Shown: positions 36,984-48,751 of the stretch, piece by piece
Position numbering within the stretch: position 1 is the stretch's first letter
Layout of the letters: each line of letters begins with the position of its first letter
Assembly (NCBI RefSeq): GCF_030403775.1
Contig: NZ_JAQMWQ010000017.1
Coordinates: 1-64,000, forward strand
Length of the DNA: 64,000 bases
DNA from: Paenibacillus sp. BSR1-1
Lineage (GTDB): Bacteria; Bacillota; Bacilli; Bacillales; Cytobacillaceae
Direction: 5' to 3'
Position numbers and translations under genes: made by a program
Notes under the pieces: model-generated
Database searches by the model: none
What the model was told of the DNA's origin: nothing
The model's input: the letters and a program-made list of their open reading frames with translations, nothing else

Positions 36984-37792
36984 CAGAGTCTGCCTTTTTG
37001 AATATAATTTAAAATAATGTTGGCCGTTTCTTCAACAGCTTTATTGGTAACATCAATGACAGGGCAATGAATTTTTTTCATGACTGTGTCAAAAAAGGTC
37101 AATTCCTCTTTGATTCGATCAATATTTGCATAGCTTGCCTTATCGTTTAAACCCAATGAAATCAATCGTTCTCTTCTAATATTGTTTAATTTTTCCGGGC
37201 TGATTTTTAAGCCAAAGCATTTCTCAACTGGTACCCTGTAAAGCTCTTCAGGCGGGTCTACCTCTGGTACAAGAGGTACATTGGCCACTTTTAAACGTTT
37301 ATGTGCTAGGTACTGTGATAGAGGAGTTTTAGAAGTTCTCGATACACCAATTAAGACAATATCCGCTTTAAGGATGCCCCTCGGATCACGCCCATCATCA
37401 TACTTTACAGCAAATTCAATTGCTTCTACCTTTTTAAAATAATCCTCATCAAGTTTCCTAACAAGACCTGGTTCACACAGCGGGGTCTTTCCGCTAAAGG
37501 ATTGAATTTGATCCATAATTGGACCAATTAAATCAACAGCAATAATCCCTTCCGCAGATGCCCTTTCCGTTATATATGTACGCATATCTGGTTTGACTAA
37601 AGTAAAAGCAACCATTCCTTTATCGAGCGCTACAAGTGAGAGTACCTCATCGATATGTTCCTTGTCTTCAACATATGGGAACCTCTTTAATGTCATTCCG
37701 GATCCATTAAATTGGCTGATTGCCGCTTTCGTCACTAATTCCGCTGTTTCCCCGACGGAATCAGATACCACGTAAATGATTGGTATACTCAT
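36983..37792 (-). CDS. ppsR: PPDK/PEP synthase regulatory protein (kinase-pyrophosphorylase)
   Basis: This 269-residue DUF299 protein phosphorylates and dephosphorylates pyruvate phosphate dikinase or PEP synthase to switch it off and on. The P-loop [15 protein letters not shown] (near residue 155) is diagnostic, and the N-terminus has [12 protein letters not shown]. The start at 37792 is chosen because AGAGGGGTGG precedes it. It follows ccpN by 22 bp. The pair is B. subtilis yqfL with yqzB, which share control of gluconeogenesis. Confidence 0.93.
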   Translation of the reverse strand: MSIPIIYVVSDSVGETAELVTKAAISQFNGSGMTLKRFPYVEDKEHIDEVLSLVALDKGMVAFTLVKPDMRTYITERASAEGIIAVDLIGPIMDQIQSFSGKTPLCEPGLVRKLDEDYFKKVEAIEFAVKYDDGRDPRGILKADIVLIGVSRTSKTPLSQYLAHKRLKVANVPLVPEVDPPEELYRVPVEKCFGLKISPEKLNNIRRERLISLGLNDKASYANIDRIKEELTFFDTVMKKIHCPVIDVTNKAVEETANIILNYIQKGRL

Positions 37793-37814
37793 TCTTCCAA
37801 ATCCACCCCTCTTT

Positions 37815-38456
37815 TTATTCATCACCTAATGTAACAAAGGCCTTTGTTATATTTGTTTTCGTTATTCGGCCGATTACTTCAAAACCTTTATCAGATTTTC
37901 TAACTACTGGTAAGGAATCAATTTGTTTTTCAATTAATTTTTTAGCAATATCGATTAAGAGATCTTCACGTTCACACATGGTAATATTCGGCATTCTAGT
38001 CATGATGATATTGACCGGGATGGTGGAAAGCTCTTGTTTTCCGATACTAGCCCGAAGCAAATCTTTTCTCGATAGTACCCCAACTAGTGAGGAGTTATGG
38101 TCCACTACAAATAATGTTCCCACATCTTCAAGGAACATTGTGCAAATAGCATCATAGACGGAAACATTTTCGCTAACAACAACGGGAATGGACTGATAAT
38201 CCTTAACATAAATTTTTTGCAGATTTTCAGTCAGCAGCTGTGCTCCAGATTTCCCAGTATAGAAATATCCGACTCGCGGCCTGGCATCTAAATAGCCTGC
38301 CATTGTTAAAATGGCGAGGTCAGGTCTTAGAGTGGCTCTTGTCAAGCTTAATTGGTCGGCGATATGCTCCCCTGTTATAGGTCCTTTTTCCTTTACTATT
38401 TGCAGAATATGTTCCTGTCGCTTAGTCAGTTCGATTGTGCTCACCACCTTATACAT
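37815..38456 (-). CDS. ccpN: Gluconeogenesis repressor CcpN
   Basis: This 213-residue regulator represses gluconeogenic genes (gapB, pckA in B. subtilis) when glycolytic carbon is present. The winged helix is at residues 5-65 ([28 protein letters not shown]). A CBS-domain pair follows (residues 85-210), with [10 protein letters not shown] and [17 protein letters not shown] motifs. The annotated ATG (38456) lacks a ribosome site. A GTG at 38444, which would give a start like B. subtilis MSTIEL, is an alternative. It precedes ppsR. Confidence 0.92.
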   Translation of the reverse strand: MYKVVSTIELTKRQEHILQIVKEKGPITGEHIADQLSLTRATLRPDLAILTMAGYLDARPRVGYFYTGKSGAQLLTENLQKIYVKDYQSIPVVVSENVSVYDAICTMFLEDVGTLFVVDHNSSLVGVLSRKDLLRASIGKQELSTIPVNIIMTRMPNITMCEREDLLIDIAKKLIEKQIDSLPVVRKSDKGFEVIGRITKTNITKAFVTLGDE

Positions 38457-38529
38457 AATCGTTATACATTTATAACAATATTATATACTAGTTAATTTTC
38501 TTTTGAAATTAATACAGTGGTTAAAACAA

Positions 38530-38558
38530 ACATTAAAGGTGCGGAAGCCCGCACCTTT
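38530..38558 (-). terminator. Hairpin after the glycyl-tRNA synthetase gene
   Basis: GGTGCGG and CCGCACC form a 7-bp stem with a 4-nt loop; TTTAATGTTT follows on the minus strand and TTTTTC on the plus strand. A second small stem (GCGCC..GGCGC) lies at 38575-38590. Confidence 0.6.
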
Positions 38559-38601
38559 TTCATTATCCAGTTACAGCGCCAAGGCGCTTCCGCTTTTCTT
38601 T

Positions 38602-39984
38602 TTAAAACACCATTTTCTCCTGTAAGAAGCTGACAAGTTCTGAAATCGGAATACGTGTTTGCTCCATTGTATCACGGTTTCGTACTGTTACCATTTGATC
38701 TTCTTTGGAATCAAAGTCATAAGTGATGCAGAACGGTGTTCCAATTTCATCATGACGGCGATATCGTTTACCAATTGATCCCGCTTCATCGTAATCCACT
38801 GAAAAATGCTTAGATAATGCAGCAAAAACCTCTCTCGCCTCATCTGACAATTTTTTCGATAACGGCAATACCGCTGCCTTAAATGGTGCTAATGCCGGAT
38901 GAAAATGCATGACTGTTCTTGTTGTGCCGTCCTCAAGCTGTTCTTCATCATAAGCATCGATTAAGAACGCTAAAGTTACACGGTCTGCACCTAAAGATGG
39001 CTCAATACAGAACGGAATATATCTTTCATTTGTTTCAGGATCAATATAGTTGAAATCTTCTCCTGAGAATTCCATATGCTGTTTCAAATCATAATCCGTT
39101 CTTGAAGCCACACCCCATAACTCTCCCCATCCAAATGGGAATTTAAATTCAAAATCGGTTGTAGCATTACTGTAATGAGAAAGTTCGTCCTCAGAGTGAT
39201 CTCTAAGTCTTAAATTTTCTTTAGTAAGCCCTAATGAAAGCAGCCATTGTTCTGCAAATTGCTTCCAATAGTCAAACCATTTTAATTCCTCACCAGGCTT
39301 ACAGAAAAACTCAAGCTCCATCTGTTCGAATTCTCTTGTTCGGAATGTAAAATTACCTGGTGTAATCTCATTTCGGAAGCTTTTTCCAATTTGGGCGATA
39401 CCAAATGGCAGCTTCTTTCTCATTGTCCGCTGCACATTTTTAAAGTTAACAAAAATACCTTGAGCAGTCTCTGGGCGTAAGAAAATTTCATTCGTGCTTG
39501 ATTCAGTAACACCTTGAAAGGTTTTAAACATAAGATTGAATTGGCGAATTCCAGTAAAGTCATGGCTTCCACAGTCTGGACAGGCGATATTATGCTCTTT
39601 TACCAGCTCTTCCATTTTTGAAAAAGGCAGGCCGTCTACTACCATTTCGATTCCTTTTTCTTCGAGGGCATTTTCAATTAATTTATCAGCTCGGTGACGG
39701 GCTTTACAATTTTTACAGTCAATCATAGGGTCATTAAAGTTTCCGATGTGTCCAGATGCTTCCCAAGTCCGCGGGTTCATCAAAATACTTGCGTCCAAAC
39801 CGACATTGTACTGTGACTCTTGAACAAACTTTTTCCACCAAGCCTGCTTGATATTATTTTTAAATTCAACGCCTAATGGGCCGTAATCCCAAGTGTTTGC
39901 TAATCCGCCGTAAATTTCTGATCCCGGAAAAATAAATCCCCTGTGTTTTGCGTGCGATACAATTTGCTCCATTGTTACTTTCAT
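38602..39984 (-). CDS. glyS: Glycyl-tRNA synthetase, single-chain (alpha2) type
   Basis: This 460-residue class II synthetase charges tRNA-Gly. Its N-terminus ([27 protein letters not shown]) and motif 2 [25 protein letters not shown] belong to the one-chain alpha2 form used by eukaryotes, archaea and some Firmicutes. It is not the alpha-beta GlyQ/GlyS tetramer that B. subtilis encodes at the same locus between recO and ccpN. A zinc-ribbon-like [11 protein letters not shown] ... [10 protein letters not shown] insert is present. AAAGGAG precedes the ATG, and a glycine T-box leader lies upstream. Confidence 0.95.
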   Translation of the reverse strand: MKVTMEQIVSHAKHRGFIFPGSEIYGGLANTWDYGPLGVEFKNNIKQAWWKKFVQESQYNVGLDASILMNPRTWEASGHIGNFNDPMIDCKNCKARHRADKLIENALEEKGIEMVVDGLPFSKMEELVKEHNIACPDCGSHDFTGIRQFNLMFKTFQGVTESSTNEIFLRPETAQGIFVNFKNVQRTMRKKLPFGIAQIGKSFRNEITPGNFTFRTREFEQMELEFFCKPGEELKWFDYWKQFAEQWLLSLGLTKENLRLRDHSEDELSHYSNATTDFEFKFPFGWGELWGVASRTDYDLKQHMEFSGEDFNYIDPETNERYIPFCIEPSLGADRVTLAFLIDAYDEEQLEDGTTRTVMHFHPALAPFKAAVLPLSKKLSDEAREVFAALSKHFSVDYDEAGSIGKRYRRHDEIGTPFCITYDFDSKEDQMVTVRNRDTMEQTRIPISELVSFLQEKMVF

Positions 39985-40014
39985 TTTAAAAGCTCCTTTA
40001 ATAGTTTTTTCTGC

Positions 40015-40065
40015 AAATAAAAAACTCTCATCCCTATGCTTACAATAAGCATAGGGACGAGAGTT
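40015..40065 (-). terminator. T-box terminator hairpin before glyS
   Basis: On the minus strand AACTCTCGTCCCTATGCTTA pairs with TAAGCATAGGGATGAGAGTT (one G-U pair), followed by TTTTATTT. It is the terminator arm that competes with the T-box antiterminator. Confidence 0.93.
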
Positions 40066-40230
40066 ACCCGCGGTTCCACCCTATTTGCTGCTAAATTAGC
40101 AGCCTCCTTAAAATGTGTTGATCAACACATGTTATTGCTCAGGAACGCCTTCGTTAGTGCCCTATCCCCTAGCTTCCACTGTCCTAGGTTCGCTTTTATA
40201 GAGTTTACTAAGTACTACTCTCCATCAACG
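40015..40230 (-). promoter_or_regulatory. Glycine T-box riboswitch leader of glyS
   Basis: The leader starts with GATGGAGAGTAGTACTTAG (stem I) and contains the T-box core AGGGTGGAACCGCG (minus strand, near 40068-40081). Stem I holds a candidate GGC specifier at 40147-40149 inside GAAGGCG, which fits glycine. Uncharged tRNA-Gly binding would stabilise the antiterminator and let glyS be expressed. Confidence 0.92.
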
Positions 40231-40251
40231 CAATTATTAATTTTAAAGAAA

Positions 40252-40280
40252 ATATTAACTAAAAGTTGAAAAAATGTCAA
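40252..40280 (-). promoter_or_regulatory. Sigma-A promoter of the glyS T-box transcript
   Basis: TTGACA (40275-40280) and TAATAT (40252-40257) are spaced by 17 bp on the minus strand, just upstream of the T-box stem I. It lies within the recO-glyS gap. Confidence 0.75.
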
Positions 40281-40286
40281 TAGTAA

Positions 40287-41039
40287 CTATAATAAATTAC
40301 GAAATTGGGCCATAGAGTTGAGAAACTTCTTGGTTTTAAGATGCAGACCAGAATATTCTTCATAATAGGCGGAAATGACATTTTTTAATTCTGCTTTCGT
40401 TTCTTCTTTTACAGAAATATTCCCTAACCTAGAAAGATCAAAATAATAAAATAGCCGTAATAATTTCACGGCCGCTGGTGATAATTTAAAATGGTACGGA
40501 TCTTTTCCAAGGCATCGGTGGCAAATAAATCCGCCTTCACGAATGGAAAAAGAAAAATGCCCGTCTGTACTGCCGCAAACGGAACATTGATTTAACACCG
40601 GATACAACCCCATCACATTTAACATTTTCATTTCATAAATATTCATAAGAATATCTGGGTCATAGCCTTCATTCATATAATTGAGTGTTTGATGAAGCAG
40701 TTCAAAATGAAAAGGATTAGGCTTCTTTTCCTCTGTACATTTATCAGTTAATTCGACAATATAACTTGCATAAGCAGTTAAGAAAATATCCTCACCAATG
40801 GAACGCATAGAAGAAATCATTTCACCCTGCTGCATGCTGCCTAATCCAGAACCTTTTTGAACTAGAAAATAACCATGAGTGAAAAGCTGGGTAATGGAAG
40901 AAAGGCGGCTATTAGGCTTCTTTGCTCCCCTAGCCATTATACCAACCTTTCCCCATTCCCTCGTATATAATGTTACAATTTTATTGGTTTCACCATAATC
41001 TGTTGTTCTAATGACGATGCCTTCACACTTCTGAAGCAT
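40287..41039 (-). CDS. recO: DNA repair protein RecO
   Basis: This 250-residue protein helps load RecA onto SSB-coated DNA in recombinational repair. It has an N-terminal OB fold ([16 protein letters not shown]), a helical core and the zinc-binding [13 protein letters not shown] ... GGFICHRC motif near residues 150-175. The start at 41039 has AGAAGGTG 7 nt upstream; a GTG at 41048 overlaps that site. It follows yqzL by 34 bp. Confidence 0.94.
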   Translation of the reverse strand: MLQKCEGIVIRTTDYGETNKIVTLYTREWGKVGIMARGAKKPNSRLSSITQLFTHGYFLVQKGSGLGSMQQGEMISSMRSIGEDIFLTAYASYIVELTDKCTEEKKPNPFHFELLHQTLNYMNEGYDPDILMNIYEMKMLNVMGLYPVLNQCSVCGSTDGHFSFSIREGGFICHRCLGKDPYHFKLSPAAVKLLRLFYYFDLSRLGNISVKEETKAELKNVISAYYEEYSGLHLKTKKFLNSMAQFRNLL

Positions 41040-41073
41040 AAATGTCACCTTCTAAAGAGCGCGAAAGACTTGC

Positions 41074-41217
41074 TTATGAAACGGGAAAATCTATTTGTGC
41101 TAGCTTTTCATCAAGATTACCGGGTATTTCTTGGTTTTCCTTCTCAAGCTCTTTAAAGAGAAGATATGTGTCAATATTCCCTGTCTGGGTAAATACTTTC
41201 CACGTAAAATCCATCAT
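41074..41217 (-). CDS. yqzL: YqzL-family small protein
   Basis: This 47-residue protein (MMDFTWKVFTQTGNIDTYLL ... QIDFPVS) fits the YqzL family found between era and recO in Bacillus. Function is unknown. AAAGGTGGGG lies 6 nt before the ATG at 41217. It overlaps no other gene and is easily missed because of its length. Confidence 0.82.
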   Translation of the reverse strand: MMDFTWKVFTQTGNIDTYLLFKELEKENQEIPGNLDEKLAQIDFPVS

Positions 41218-41377
41218 CGAAAACCCCACCTTTCATTATTTAGACTAGCCTAAAGTTCAATCCCAAACCTTACATTTATCATAGCCTGCCTGCGCAAAAA
41301 TCATAAGACGAAAAAATTGTTAATGTTGTCCATGCATAATCTTGTCAATTAATTAATATTTTAGTTAGGGTTATTCA

Positions 41378-42740
<1,363 letters not shown>

Positions 42741-42895
42741 TTAAAAATCAGAGAAAATCATTAGTTGTAAATAAAAAGTAATAAAAAATTTTAAAAAGTT
42801 AGAATTTTCTCATAAATGTATTTGTCTTAAAAATTTCTTGTTGATTAGTCATTTTACCGAAATAAATTTCCCTTTTCAAATCCGTACTTCGAAAG

Positions 42896-43282
42896 TTAGA
42901 AAAGACTAAATAAATACGGTAAAAAGATCACTATCCCAATTATGACCGAAAGTATAGCATACACAAAAACTGCACCTGCTGCCAAATCTTTCGCTTGTTT
43001 TGCCAATGGGTGATATTCTAAGGTTGCCAAGTCAACTACCCGTTCTATTGCGGTATTCATTAGCTCAAGCGCAAACATTCCGCCTATTGAAATAAGAACA
43101 AACAACCACTCAATCTTCGTAATAGAAAAGAAATACGAAAAGAATAAAACAACTACCGAGCTAATAGCATGAATTCGCATATTTCGCTCCGATTTAAGAG
43201 CAGTCAAGATTCCAGTAATAGCATAGGTAAATGACCTGATTAACGGAATAATCTTTTTCTTATCTAATGAGTCCATATTCAT
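42896..43282 (-). CDS. dgkA: Undecaprenol/diacylglycerol kinase family protein
   Basis: This 128-residue membrane protein has three transmembrane helices. It carries the DgkA active-site motif [15 protein letters not shown] near residue 70, with nearby [17 protein letters not shown]. In Gram-positive bacteria this family mostly phosphorylates undecaprenol. It overlaps ybeY by 23 nt and is in the order pgpH-ybeY-dgkA-cdd-era of B. subtilis. Confidence 0.92.
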   Translation of the reverse strand: MNMDSLDKKKIIPLIRSFTYAITGILTALKSERNMRIHAISSVVVLFFSYFFSITKIEWLFVLISIGGMFALELMNTAIERVVDLATLEYHPLAKQAKDLAAGAVFVYAILSVIIGIVIFLPYLFSLF

Positions 43283-43730
43283 TTAAAATATCCTTTTGCA
43301 GCGTGAACATTTCTTTTTCTTCTTCCTCGGTCATATGGTCATAACCCAATAAGTGCAAGAATCCATGGACAGCTAAAAAACCAAGCTCGCGCAAAAAATC
43401 GTGTCCATATTCTTCTGCCTGCTCTTTTGCTTTTGGAACGGAGATGATGATATCTCCTAACACACGAGGCATATCAGCCCCAATCAAAGCGACTTCACCT
43501 TCTCCCATCTCCTCCATCGCGAAAGAAATAACATCCGTTGGAGCATCCTTATCCCGATATTCACGGTTAATTTCATGAATTCGCTCATTTGAAACAAAAG
43601 TGACGGATACTTCACTATGTTCTTCAATGTTTTGTTTATTAGCAGCAAAATTTATGAGTCTTTCTATTTCAAGCATTTGCTCGTCTGATAATTCATTCGT
43701 TTCATCAACACTATCAATAAGTAATGTCAT
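43260..43730 (-). CDS. ybeY: rRNA maturation endonuclease YbeY
   Basis: This 156-residue metallo-endonuclease matures the 3' end of 16S rRNA. The zinc motif [11 protein letters not shown] (near residue 118-128) is intact, and [28 protein letters not shown] is the conserved N-terminal core. It overlaps pgpH by 4 nt and dgkA by 23 nt. Confidence 0.95.
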   Translation of the reverse strand: MTLLIDSVDETNELSDEQMLEIERLINFAANKQNIEEHSEVSVTFVSNERIHEINREYRDKDAPTDVISFAMEEMGEGEVALIGADMPRVLGDIIISVPKAKEQAEEYGHDFLRELGFLAVHGFLHLLGYDHMTEEEEKEMFTLQKDILNEYGLIR

Positions 43731-45898
43731 GCTTGCTTCACCTTCTTATTCATTTCTGGATATTCGATCCTGGAATGGAAAATTCCCTTCAATGTTTCAC
43801 ATAAAGTGTGGGAAACGATTTCAATCTCTTTCATTGTGATATCACATTCGTTTAACTGGCCATCTTGGAGGCGGTCGGCAACTATTTTTTTGACTAACGA
43901 CTCAATTATTTCCGGTGTAGGTTGTGATAAAGAGCGGACAGCGGCTTCTACACTGTCGGCGATGCCCACCACAGCAGATTCTTTTGTCTGAGCTTTAGGA
44001 CCAGGATAACGAAATTCCTCTTCCTTTATCTCTTCACCATTTTGATTCGCCTTATGATAAAAAAATTTCAATAGCGTTGTACCATGATGCTGCTCGGCGA
44101 TATCAATAAGTTCTTTTGGCATATGGTATTTCCTCAAAATATTTGAACCATCAATGACATGGGCAATAATGATTTGTGCACTTTTTTCCGGCGGCAAACG
44201 ATCATGGGGATTGTCATGATGCATTTGATTTTCTATAAAAAAGTTTGGCCTTTTGGTTTTACCAATATCATGATAATAGCTTCCGACCCTTGCTAATAAC
44301 CCATTTGCACCTATTGCTTCACAGGCAGATTCTGCTAAGTTAGCGACCATCACACTATGATGATATGTTCCTGGTGCCTCCATTAAAATCTTTCTAAGGA
44401 GTGGATGATTGGGATTAGATAATTCAATTAACCGCATAGTCGACAAAATTCCAAAACTTGTTTCAAAAAACGGAAGTAATCCAATTGTCAGTACAGCTGA
44501 ACCAATTCCTGAAATTAGGGCCGTAATACAATAGTACCCATATTCCAGTCCGGTAAATTGGCCATTTGGTATATACATCAAAGCCAAAATAGTCAATAAA
44601 TTGATAATGGCTGCAAATGAACCCGCCTGGAGAATTTTTGAGCGCTGATTTTGATTTGTCAAAAACAAGATTCCCGCTAATGCACTAAAGAGAATATAAA
44701 TTCCCACCGAAAAGTTAAGTGAGCCAGTCACACCCTCATTAAATAAAATACTTCCACAAACAGCAAAAATAATCGCCATCAGGATTGCCAGCTTCTCATC
44801 AATTAATATTTTAATCAGCATTCCCCCCATCGCAGCAGGGAATAGATAGCCAATCCAAGAATAATTATATACTTGGAGCATGCTAATAATTTTCAAAATA
44901 AAAATCGAAAGAGTGAAAATCATGCCGTACAATAACAAATAGGTTTGCCTTTTATCCGGAGCAATTTTCATTTGATAAAAATAATAATAGATGCCAGAAA
45001 GAATAATCCCAATTAATACCATTAGGCCAATGTATGGTTTAAAGGATTTTTCATTATTAATTAACCCCACGAGCTTTAATTGCCGATAAATATCCTGGTT
45101 TATCAGTTCGCCCTCTTCCACAATAATTTGCCCCTGAAGAATTTTTACAGGCTCTACACTTTCTGCTGCCTGCTGTCTTAGCTCCTCTGTCGCAACAGGA
45201 TCATAAAATTCATTTTGAATGACCGCATATCTTCCCAGTTCGATAGCAGCAAGCCGTAAATTACCGTTCAAAGCCGAAAATTTTAGTTCCTCTTCCACTC
45301 TTTTCTTTGCATTTTCTACGTCATCAGCAGAAATTCTTTTATTCATCACATTATTAATGGCTGTCACGGTCAAATCCTTTGCAATGGACAACTCATCATG
45401 CCCAGCTTGTACTAAAGCAGAAAAAACCTGATCAGAAAGCTCCTTAGTCACATTAGGAGGAAATTTCCCTTTTAATCTTGTTACTTTTTCTTCGGCACTA
45501 GGTTCAGAAATAGCAGGCTGCTCGTCAGTGGCTGCCGCTTCTTGTTTCTTCATTTCATCTTTAACTTCATCATCTACTTCAATTGCGGATTCGAAGATAG
45601 AAGTGATTAAATCCACTCGGTTTTGCGTATATTCCTTTTTTAAGGCATATACATCCTGAACTTGATCAAGAGCATCTTTTCGTTTGTTTTCAGTAGATTT
45701 CTTGTCCTCAACGGTTCCTGGGGAACGAATAGTTTTTTCAGCAACAGAAAACAAGCTTAAATCCACTTTTTCAGGCTTTACATTACTAAACAGGGCGGCA
45801 TATAACACAGCCCCTAAAACCAGAAAAAAGAGAACTCGAAAAAAGGTTATATCGAGCAGCTTCCGTATCCGTATGAAGTATTGCTGCAGTTTATCCAA
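43727..45898 (-). CDS. pgpH: Cyclic di-AMP phosphodiesterase PgpH (7TMR-HD)
   Basis: This protein of about 723 residues has an N-terminal helix, an extracellular 7TMR-HDED domain (residues 40-290), seven membrane segments (about 300-480) and a cytosolic HD domain with [14 protein letters not shown] and [11 protein letters not shown]. It hydrolyses c-di-AMP. The start is a TTG at 45898 with GGAGGG upstream; a longer frame reaching 45922 lacks a good site. It heads the ybeY-dgkA-cdd-era cluster. Confidence 0.92.
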   Translation of the reverse strand: MDKLQQYFIRIRKLLDITFFRVLFFLVLGAVLYAALFSNVKPEKVDLSLFSVAEKTIRSPGTVEDKKSTENKRKDALDQVQDVYALKKEYTQNRVDLITSIFESAIEVDDEVKDEMKKQEAAATDEQPAISEPSAEEKVTRLKGKFPPNVTKELSDQVFSALVQAGHDELSIAKDLTVTAINNVMNKRISADDVENAKKRVEEELKFSALNGNLRLAAIELGRYAVIQNEFYDPVATEELRQQAAESVEPVKILQGQIIVEEGELINQDIYRQLKLVGLINNEKSFKPYIGLMVLIGIILSGIYYYFYQMKIAPDKRQTYLLLYGMIFTLSIFILKIISMLQVYNYSWIGYLFPAAMGGMLIKILIDEKLAILMAIIFAVCGSILFNEGVTGSLNFSVGIYILFSALAGILFLTNQNQRSKILQAGSFAAIINLLTILALMYIPNGQFTGLEYGYYCITALISGIGSAVLTIGLLPFFETSFGILSTMRLIELSNPNHPLLRKILMEAPGTYHHSVMVANLAESACEAIGANGLLARVGSYYHDIGKTKRPNFFIENQMHHDNPHDRLPPEKSAQIIIAHVIDGSNILRKYHMPKELIDIAEQHHGTTLLKFFYHKANQNGEEIKEEEFRYPGPKAQTKESAVVGIADSVEAAVRSLSQPTPEIIESLVKKIVADRLQDGQLNECDITMKEIEIVSHTLCETLKGIFHSRIEYPEMNKKVKQA

Positions 45899-45922
45899 CC
45901 AAATCCCTCCAACCACGGCCAA

Positions 45923-46192
45923 TGAAAATTCTGTTTCAATGAGTTTTCAACTGAATTTAGTTAAAAGTACACGTTATGTAAAATGATAACAGTTTTTCTG
46001 TCAAGTTTCATCTTTTTATAAGAGGCTCTTTTCGTAAACTTTTTTTCTTTTAGAACTTATTAAGGGTCATTTACAAAGTTTCTAGGCAATTTTCACAAAT
46101 GACCTTACGAAAAGATGCCACGAAGGAATCTGGTTAAACGGGTTGATGAACTTATACGAAAAACAACAAATTTTGCGAAAATAGCCTAATAA
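45923..46192. other. Intergenic stretch between pgpH and phoH with nested inverted repeat
   Basis: There is no gene. A nested inverted repeat lies at 46028-46114: outer arms CTTTTCGTAA and TTACGAAAAG are perfect, inner arms AAGGGTCATTT and AAATGACCTT differ by one base. It may be an eroded small repeat element. The rest shows no recognised motif. Confidence 0.5.
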
Positions 46193-46231
46193 AAATCAAA
46201 AAGGGATAAACCTTTACCGGTGCATCCCTTT
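46193..46231 (-). terminator. Terminator after phoH
   Basis: AAAGGGAT and ATCCCTTT form an 8-bp outer stem with an inner ACC..GGT pairing; a TTTTTGATTTTT tail follows on the minus strand. Confidence 0.7.
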
Positions 46232-46240
46232 ACGAGTGAA

Positions 46241-47209
46241 TTAGTTTTGTTTTGCCTTTTTTTCATAAGCATCGATGATTTTTGCAACCAGAGGATGACG
46301 GACAACGTCACTCTGTTCTAAAAAGACAAAGGATAGTCCCTTTACATTTAGGAGAATCTCTTCGGCCATAATTAAGCCGGATTTTGCTCCTTTGGGCAGA
46401 TCAATTTGTGTTTGATCGCCGGTAATAACCATTTTAGATCCAAAGCCCAATCTGGTTAAAAACATTTTCATTTGTGCGTGAGTGGTATTCTGAGCCTCGT
46501 CTAAAATAACAAAGGCATCATCCAATGTACGCCCTCTCATATAGGCTAATGGAGCAATTTCAATGGTTCCGCGTTCAATTAATCTTTGTGTATGTTCTGC
46601 ACCTAATACGTCATGTAAAGCATCATAAAGAGGTCTTAAATAAGGGTCGACCTTCTCTTTTAAATCTCCGGGAAGGAATCCAAGGCTTTCCCCTGCTTCA
46701 ACAGCCGGCCTTGTTAAGATAATTTTATTTACTTGCCCATTCTTTAGGGCATTGACTGCCATCACAACGGCAAGGTATGTTTTCCCTGTTCCTGCTGGGC
46801 CAATACCAAACACTAAGTCATTTTTCTTAATAGCCGTTACATACTGCAGCTGCCCCAATGTTTTAATTCTTATTGTTTTCCCTTTTACGTTTTTAGCAAT
46901 TTCTTCATCATACAAATTTACAAAATAATCGAGCGTTCCCTTATTTGCCATTTCGATGGCATAGATAACATCCCGCTGGCTAATGTTAATTCCCTTTCGG
47001 ATGACAAACATTAAGCGATCTAAAATTTGCCCGGCCAAGGATACCTTGTCCTCATCACCTGACAAACTTACGGATTCACCTCTGGTAATGATCGAAACGC
47101 CAAGCTCCTGCTCAATGATTTTTAAATTTTGATCAGAATTTCCTAGCAGCGTAATTGCCTCTGCAGGATTTTCAAGCTGTACATTGATCGTTGTTAATTT
47201 TTCTGTCAT
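46241..47209 (-). CDS. phoH: PhoH-like ATPase
   Basis: This 322-residue protein has a PhoH ATPase core with Walker A GIGPAGTGKTYLA (near residue 133) and DEAQNTTHAQMK (Walker B, near residue 238), preceded by a KH-like RNA-binding N-terminal region. It is thought to take part in RNA metabolism. It overlaps yqfD by 4 nt and continues the yqfC-yqfD-phoH order. Confidence 0.92.
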   Translation of the reverse strand: MTEKLTTINVQLENPAEAITLLGNSDQNLKIIEQELGVSIITRGESVSLSGDEDKVSLAGQILDRLMFVIRKGINISQRDVIYAIEMANKGTLDYFVNLYDEEIAKNVKGKTIRIKTLGQLQYVTAIKKNDLVFGIGPAGTGKTYLAVVMAVNALKNGQVNKIILTRPAVEAGESLGFLPGDLKEKVDPYLRPLYDALHDVLGAEHTQRLIERGTIEIAPLAYMRGRTLDDAFVILDEAQNTTHAQMKMFLTRLGFGSKMVITGDQTQIDLPKGAKSGLIMAEEILLNVKGLSFVFLEQSDVVRHPLVAKIIDAYEKKAKQN

Positions 47210-48402
47210 TCATGAGTCTCCTTGGAAATCGGTGCCCCGACTGCAATGTTTTCTATTATCTTAAAATGGATATCTAGTATAACCTTACCATTTTTAATTG
47301 CTTTGTGTAAAATTTTTTCATCTTTAATGATAGCATCTTCATCTAATTGGCTTTTTATTTGTTTTTTAGCCAGCTCCAGTGCATTTTGCTCAGCCTCTTC
47401 ATTCGTATAGGTTCGTGTGAATTCTTCTCGTTCCCGAATTGTTTTATGAATATAGGAAACAGGAAGCTCCCATTTTAAGAAATGAATTTTATGAACAGTC
47501 TTTTCCGTTTCGAACTTTTTAAAGCCATGTTCTCCAAAGCCCCAAATGGGGACTTCTAACTTCCCAAATGACAGATAATACTTTTGTTTTTCTTTCCCAT
47601 TAAAAACATTAAAATTCGTTTTAAAAGGGAGTTCTACATGGCTTTTATACCAGGTTTCTCCCCAAACCTCACCTTGAGCAGAAACTAATTCCGGTTTTAG
47701 GCCATCTTCACCGATTATTCCGGATACTAATAGTTGTCCTGCCTCCACATGATCATTCCTATCCACAACCTTTTGGCCATATTCAATATCCATTTTTACA
47801 ATGATAGCCTTCTTTTTCGCGATTAGGTTCTGTGGTAATAATTGTTTCTGCTTTTTCGGCTCGTTTTTTTCCACCACTTGAAGGTGGTAGGTTGTCCCTT
47901 TTAATTCCACACCAACCCATGTAAGGTCGCCAACATTATTGGTTAACCGTCTTTGAATTCCTTCCACATTATCAACAAAAAACTGGAGCTTGCCAATCTT
48001 TACACCCATCTTGTCCAATTCTTTCCGAATCTGGTATTCAGTAGCAGGTTTTGCTCCTTTTATCTCAATTCCCCATATGACATTGGATAAAAGCAAAAGG
48101 ATGAACAGAAAAATTCCTGCCCCAATTAAAAATCCGCTGTTTTTTAATAATCTTTTAAAAAGAAAAGGGACGCCGCTTCTTTGCAAAAAGGATATGTTAC
48201 ACTCACTATGTCTCGCATAGTGCCTGATGTTCTTAGCATCCTCTAGTCTCATTTTAAAGGTAATGGTCTCTGTACCATGCCTCTTAATATTCCAAATATG
48301 CAAACCGTTTCTGGCTAAAATATTTAAAAAACGTTCAACCCCCTTTCCTGAGACTTTTACAGTTACTCTGCCAAATATAAATTCTATCCACTGGTTCTTC
48401 AT
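47206..48402 (-). CDS. yqfD: Sporulation protein YqfD
   Basis: This 398-residue protein has an N-terminal cytosolic region, one transmembrane segment (about residues 88-108) and a large extracytoplasmic domain. It matches the YqfD/stage IV-type sporulation family, with conserved GIEIKGAKPATEYQIRKELD and GQLLVSGIIG. In B. subtilis the gene is expressed with yqfC under sigma-E in the mother cell. Overlaps at both ends (4 nt each) suggest translational coupling with yqfC and phoH. Confidence 0.88.
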   Translation of the reverse strand: MKNQWIEFIFGRVTVKVSGKGVERFLNILARNGLHIWNIKRHGTETITFKMRLEDAKNIRHYARHSECNISFLQRSGVPFLFKRLLKNSGFLIGAGIFLFILLLLSNVIWGIEIKGAKPATEYQIRKELDKMGVKIGKLQFFVDNVEGIQRRLTNNVGDLTWVGVELKGTTYHLQVVEKNEPKKQKQLLPQNLIAKKKAIIVKMDIEYGQKVVDRNDHVEAGQLLVSGIIGEDGLKPELVSAQGEVWGETWYKSHVELPFKTNFNVFNGKEKQKYYLSFGKLEVPIWGFGEHGFKKFETEKTVHKIHFLKWELPVSYIHKTIREREEFTRTYTNEEAEQNALELAKKQIKSQLDEDAIIKDEKILHKAIKNGKVILDIHFKIIENIAVGAPISKETHE

Positions 48403-48701
48403 TTTGCTCCTCCCGGATTATCAGTTATATATATGACCTGATCGATTTTCCCTTCGAGTAACACCTCTTCAGGTAAAAATGTTTTAATAACGAAGGATTT
48501 TCCTTTTATCAATAATTGCCCTTGCTTTAAAAGCAGACGGAGTTCTTTATCTGTGTATGCCAGCAAGCCGCGATGATTCTCTATATAAATATGAATCTGC
48601 CCAATCATGGTGATACGGGGTAAATCCATCATGACATCTTGAGGAAGATCCATTTTTTTAGCCATCCAATTTCGGACTTTCTGGCCCCATTTTTTCGCCA
48701 T
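48399..48701 (-). CDS. yqfC: Sporulation protein YqfC
   Basis: This 100-residue YabP/YqfC-family protein begins MAKKWGQKVRNWMAKKMDLP. A conserved core (DLPRITMIGQIHIYIENHRGLLAY) follows. Family members act in the mother cell during sporulation. The ATG at 48701 is chosen. Its ribosome site (AAAGGGGG, 10 nt upstream) lies inside the 3' arm of a hairpin that ends in seven T residues directly before the ATG. Confidence 0.87.
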   Translation of the reverse strand: MAKKWGQKVRNWMAKKMDLPQDVMMDLPRITMIGQIHIYIENHRGLLAYTDKELRLLLKQGQLLIKGKSFVIKTFLPEEVLLEGKIDQVIYITDNPGGAK

Positions 48702-48751
48702 AAAAAAAGAACCCCCTTTCATCTCATATGTATGAAATGAAATAGGGTTCT
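48702..48751 (-). terminator. Terminator-type hairpin overlapping the yqfC ribosome site
   Basis: On the minus strand the arms AGAACCC-ta-TTTCAT-t-TCAT and ATGA-g-ATGAAA-gg-GGGTTCT pair around ACAT, followed by seven T residues and then the yqfC ATG. The outer 7-bp stem is perfect. It would end transcripts coming from the gene upstream. The yqfC Shine-Dalgarno is buried in the 3' arm. Confidence 0.78.

Noticed and set aside
48721-48745. CATACATA in the yqfC leader as a sigma-E -10 element
   Set aside because: It is close to the sigma-E -10 consensus, but I see no matching -35 sequence at the right distance, so I did not annotate a promoter.
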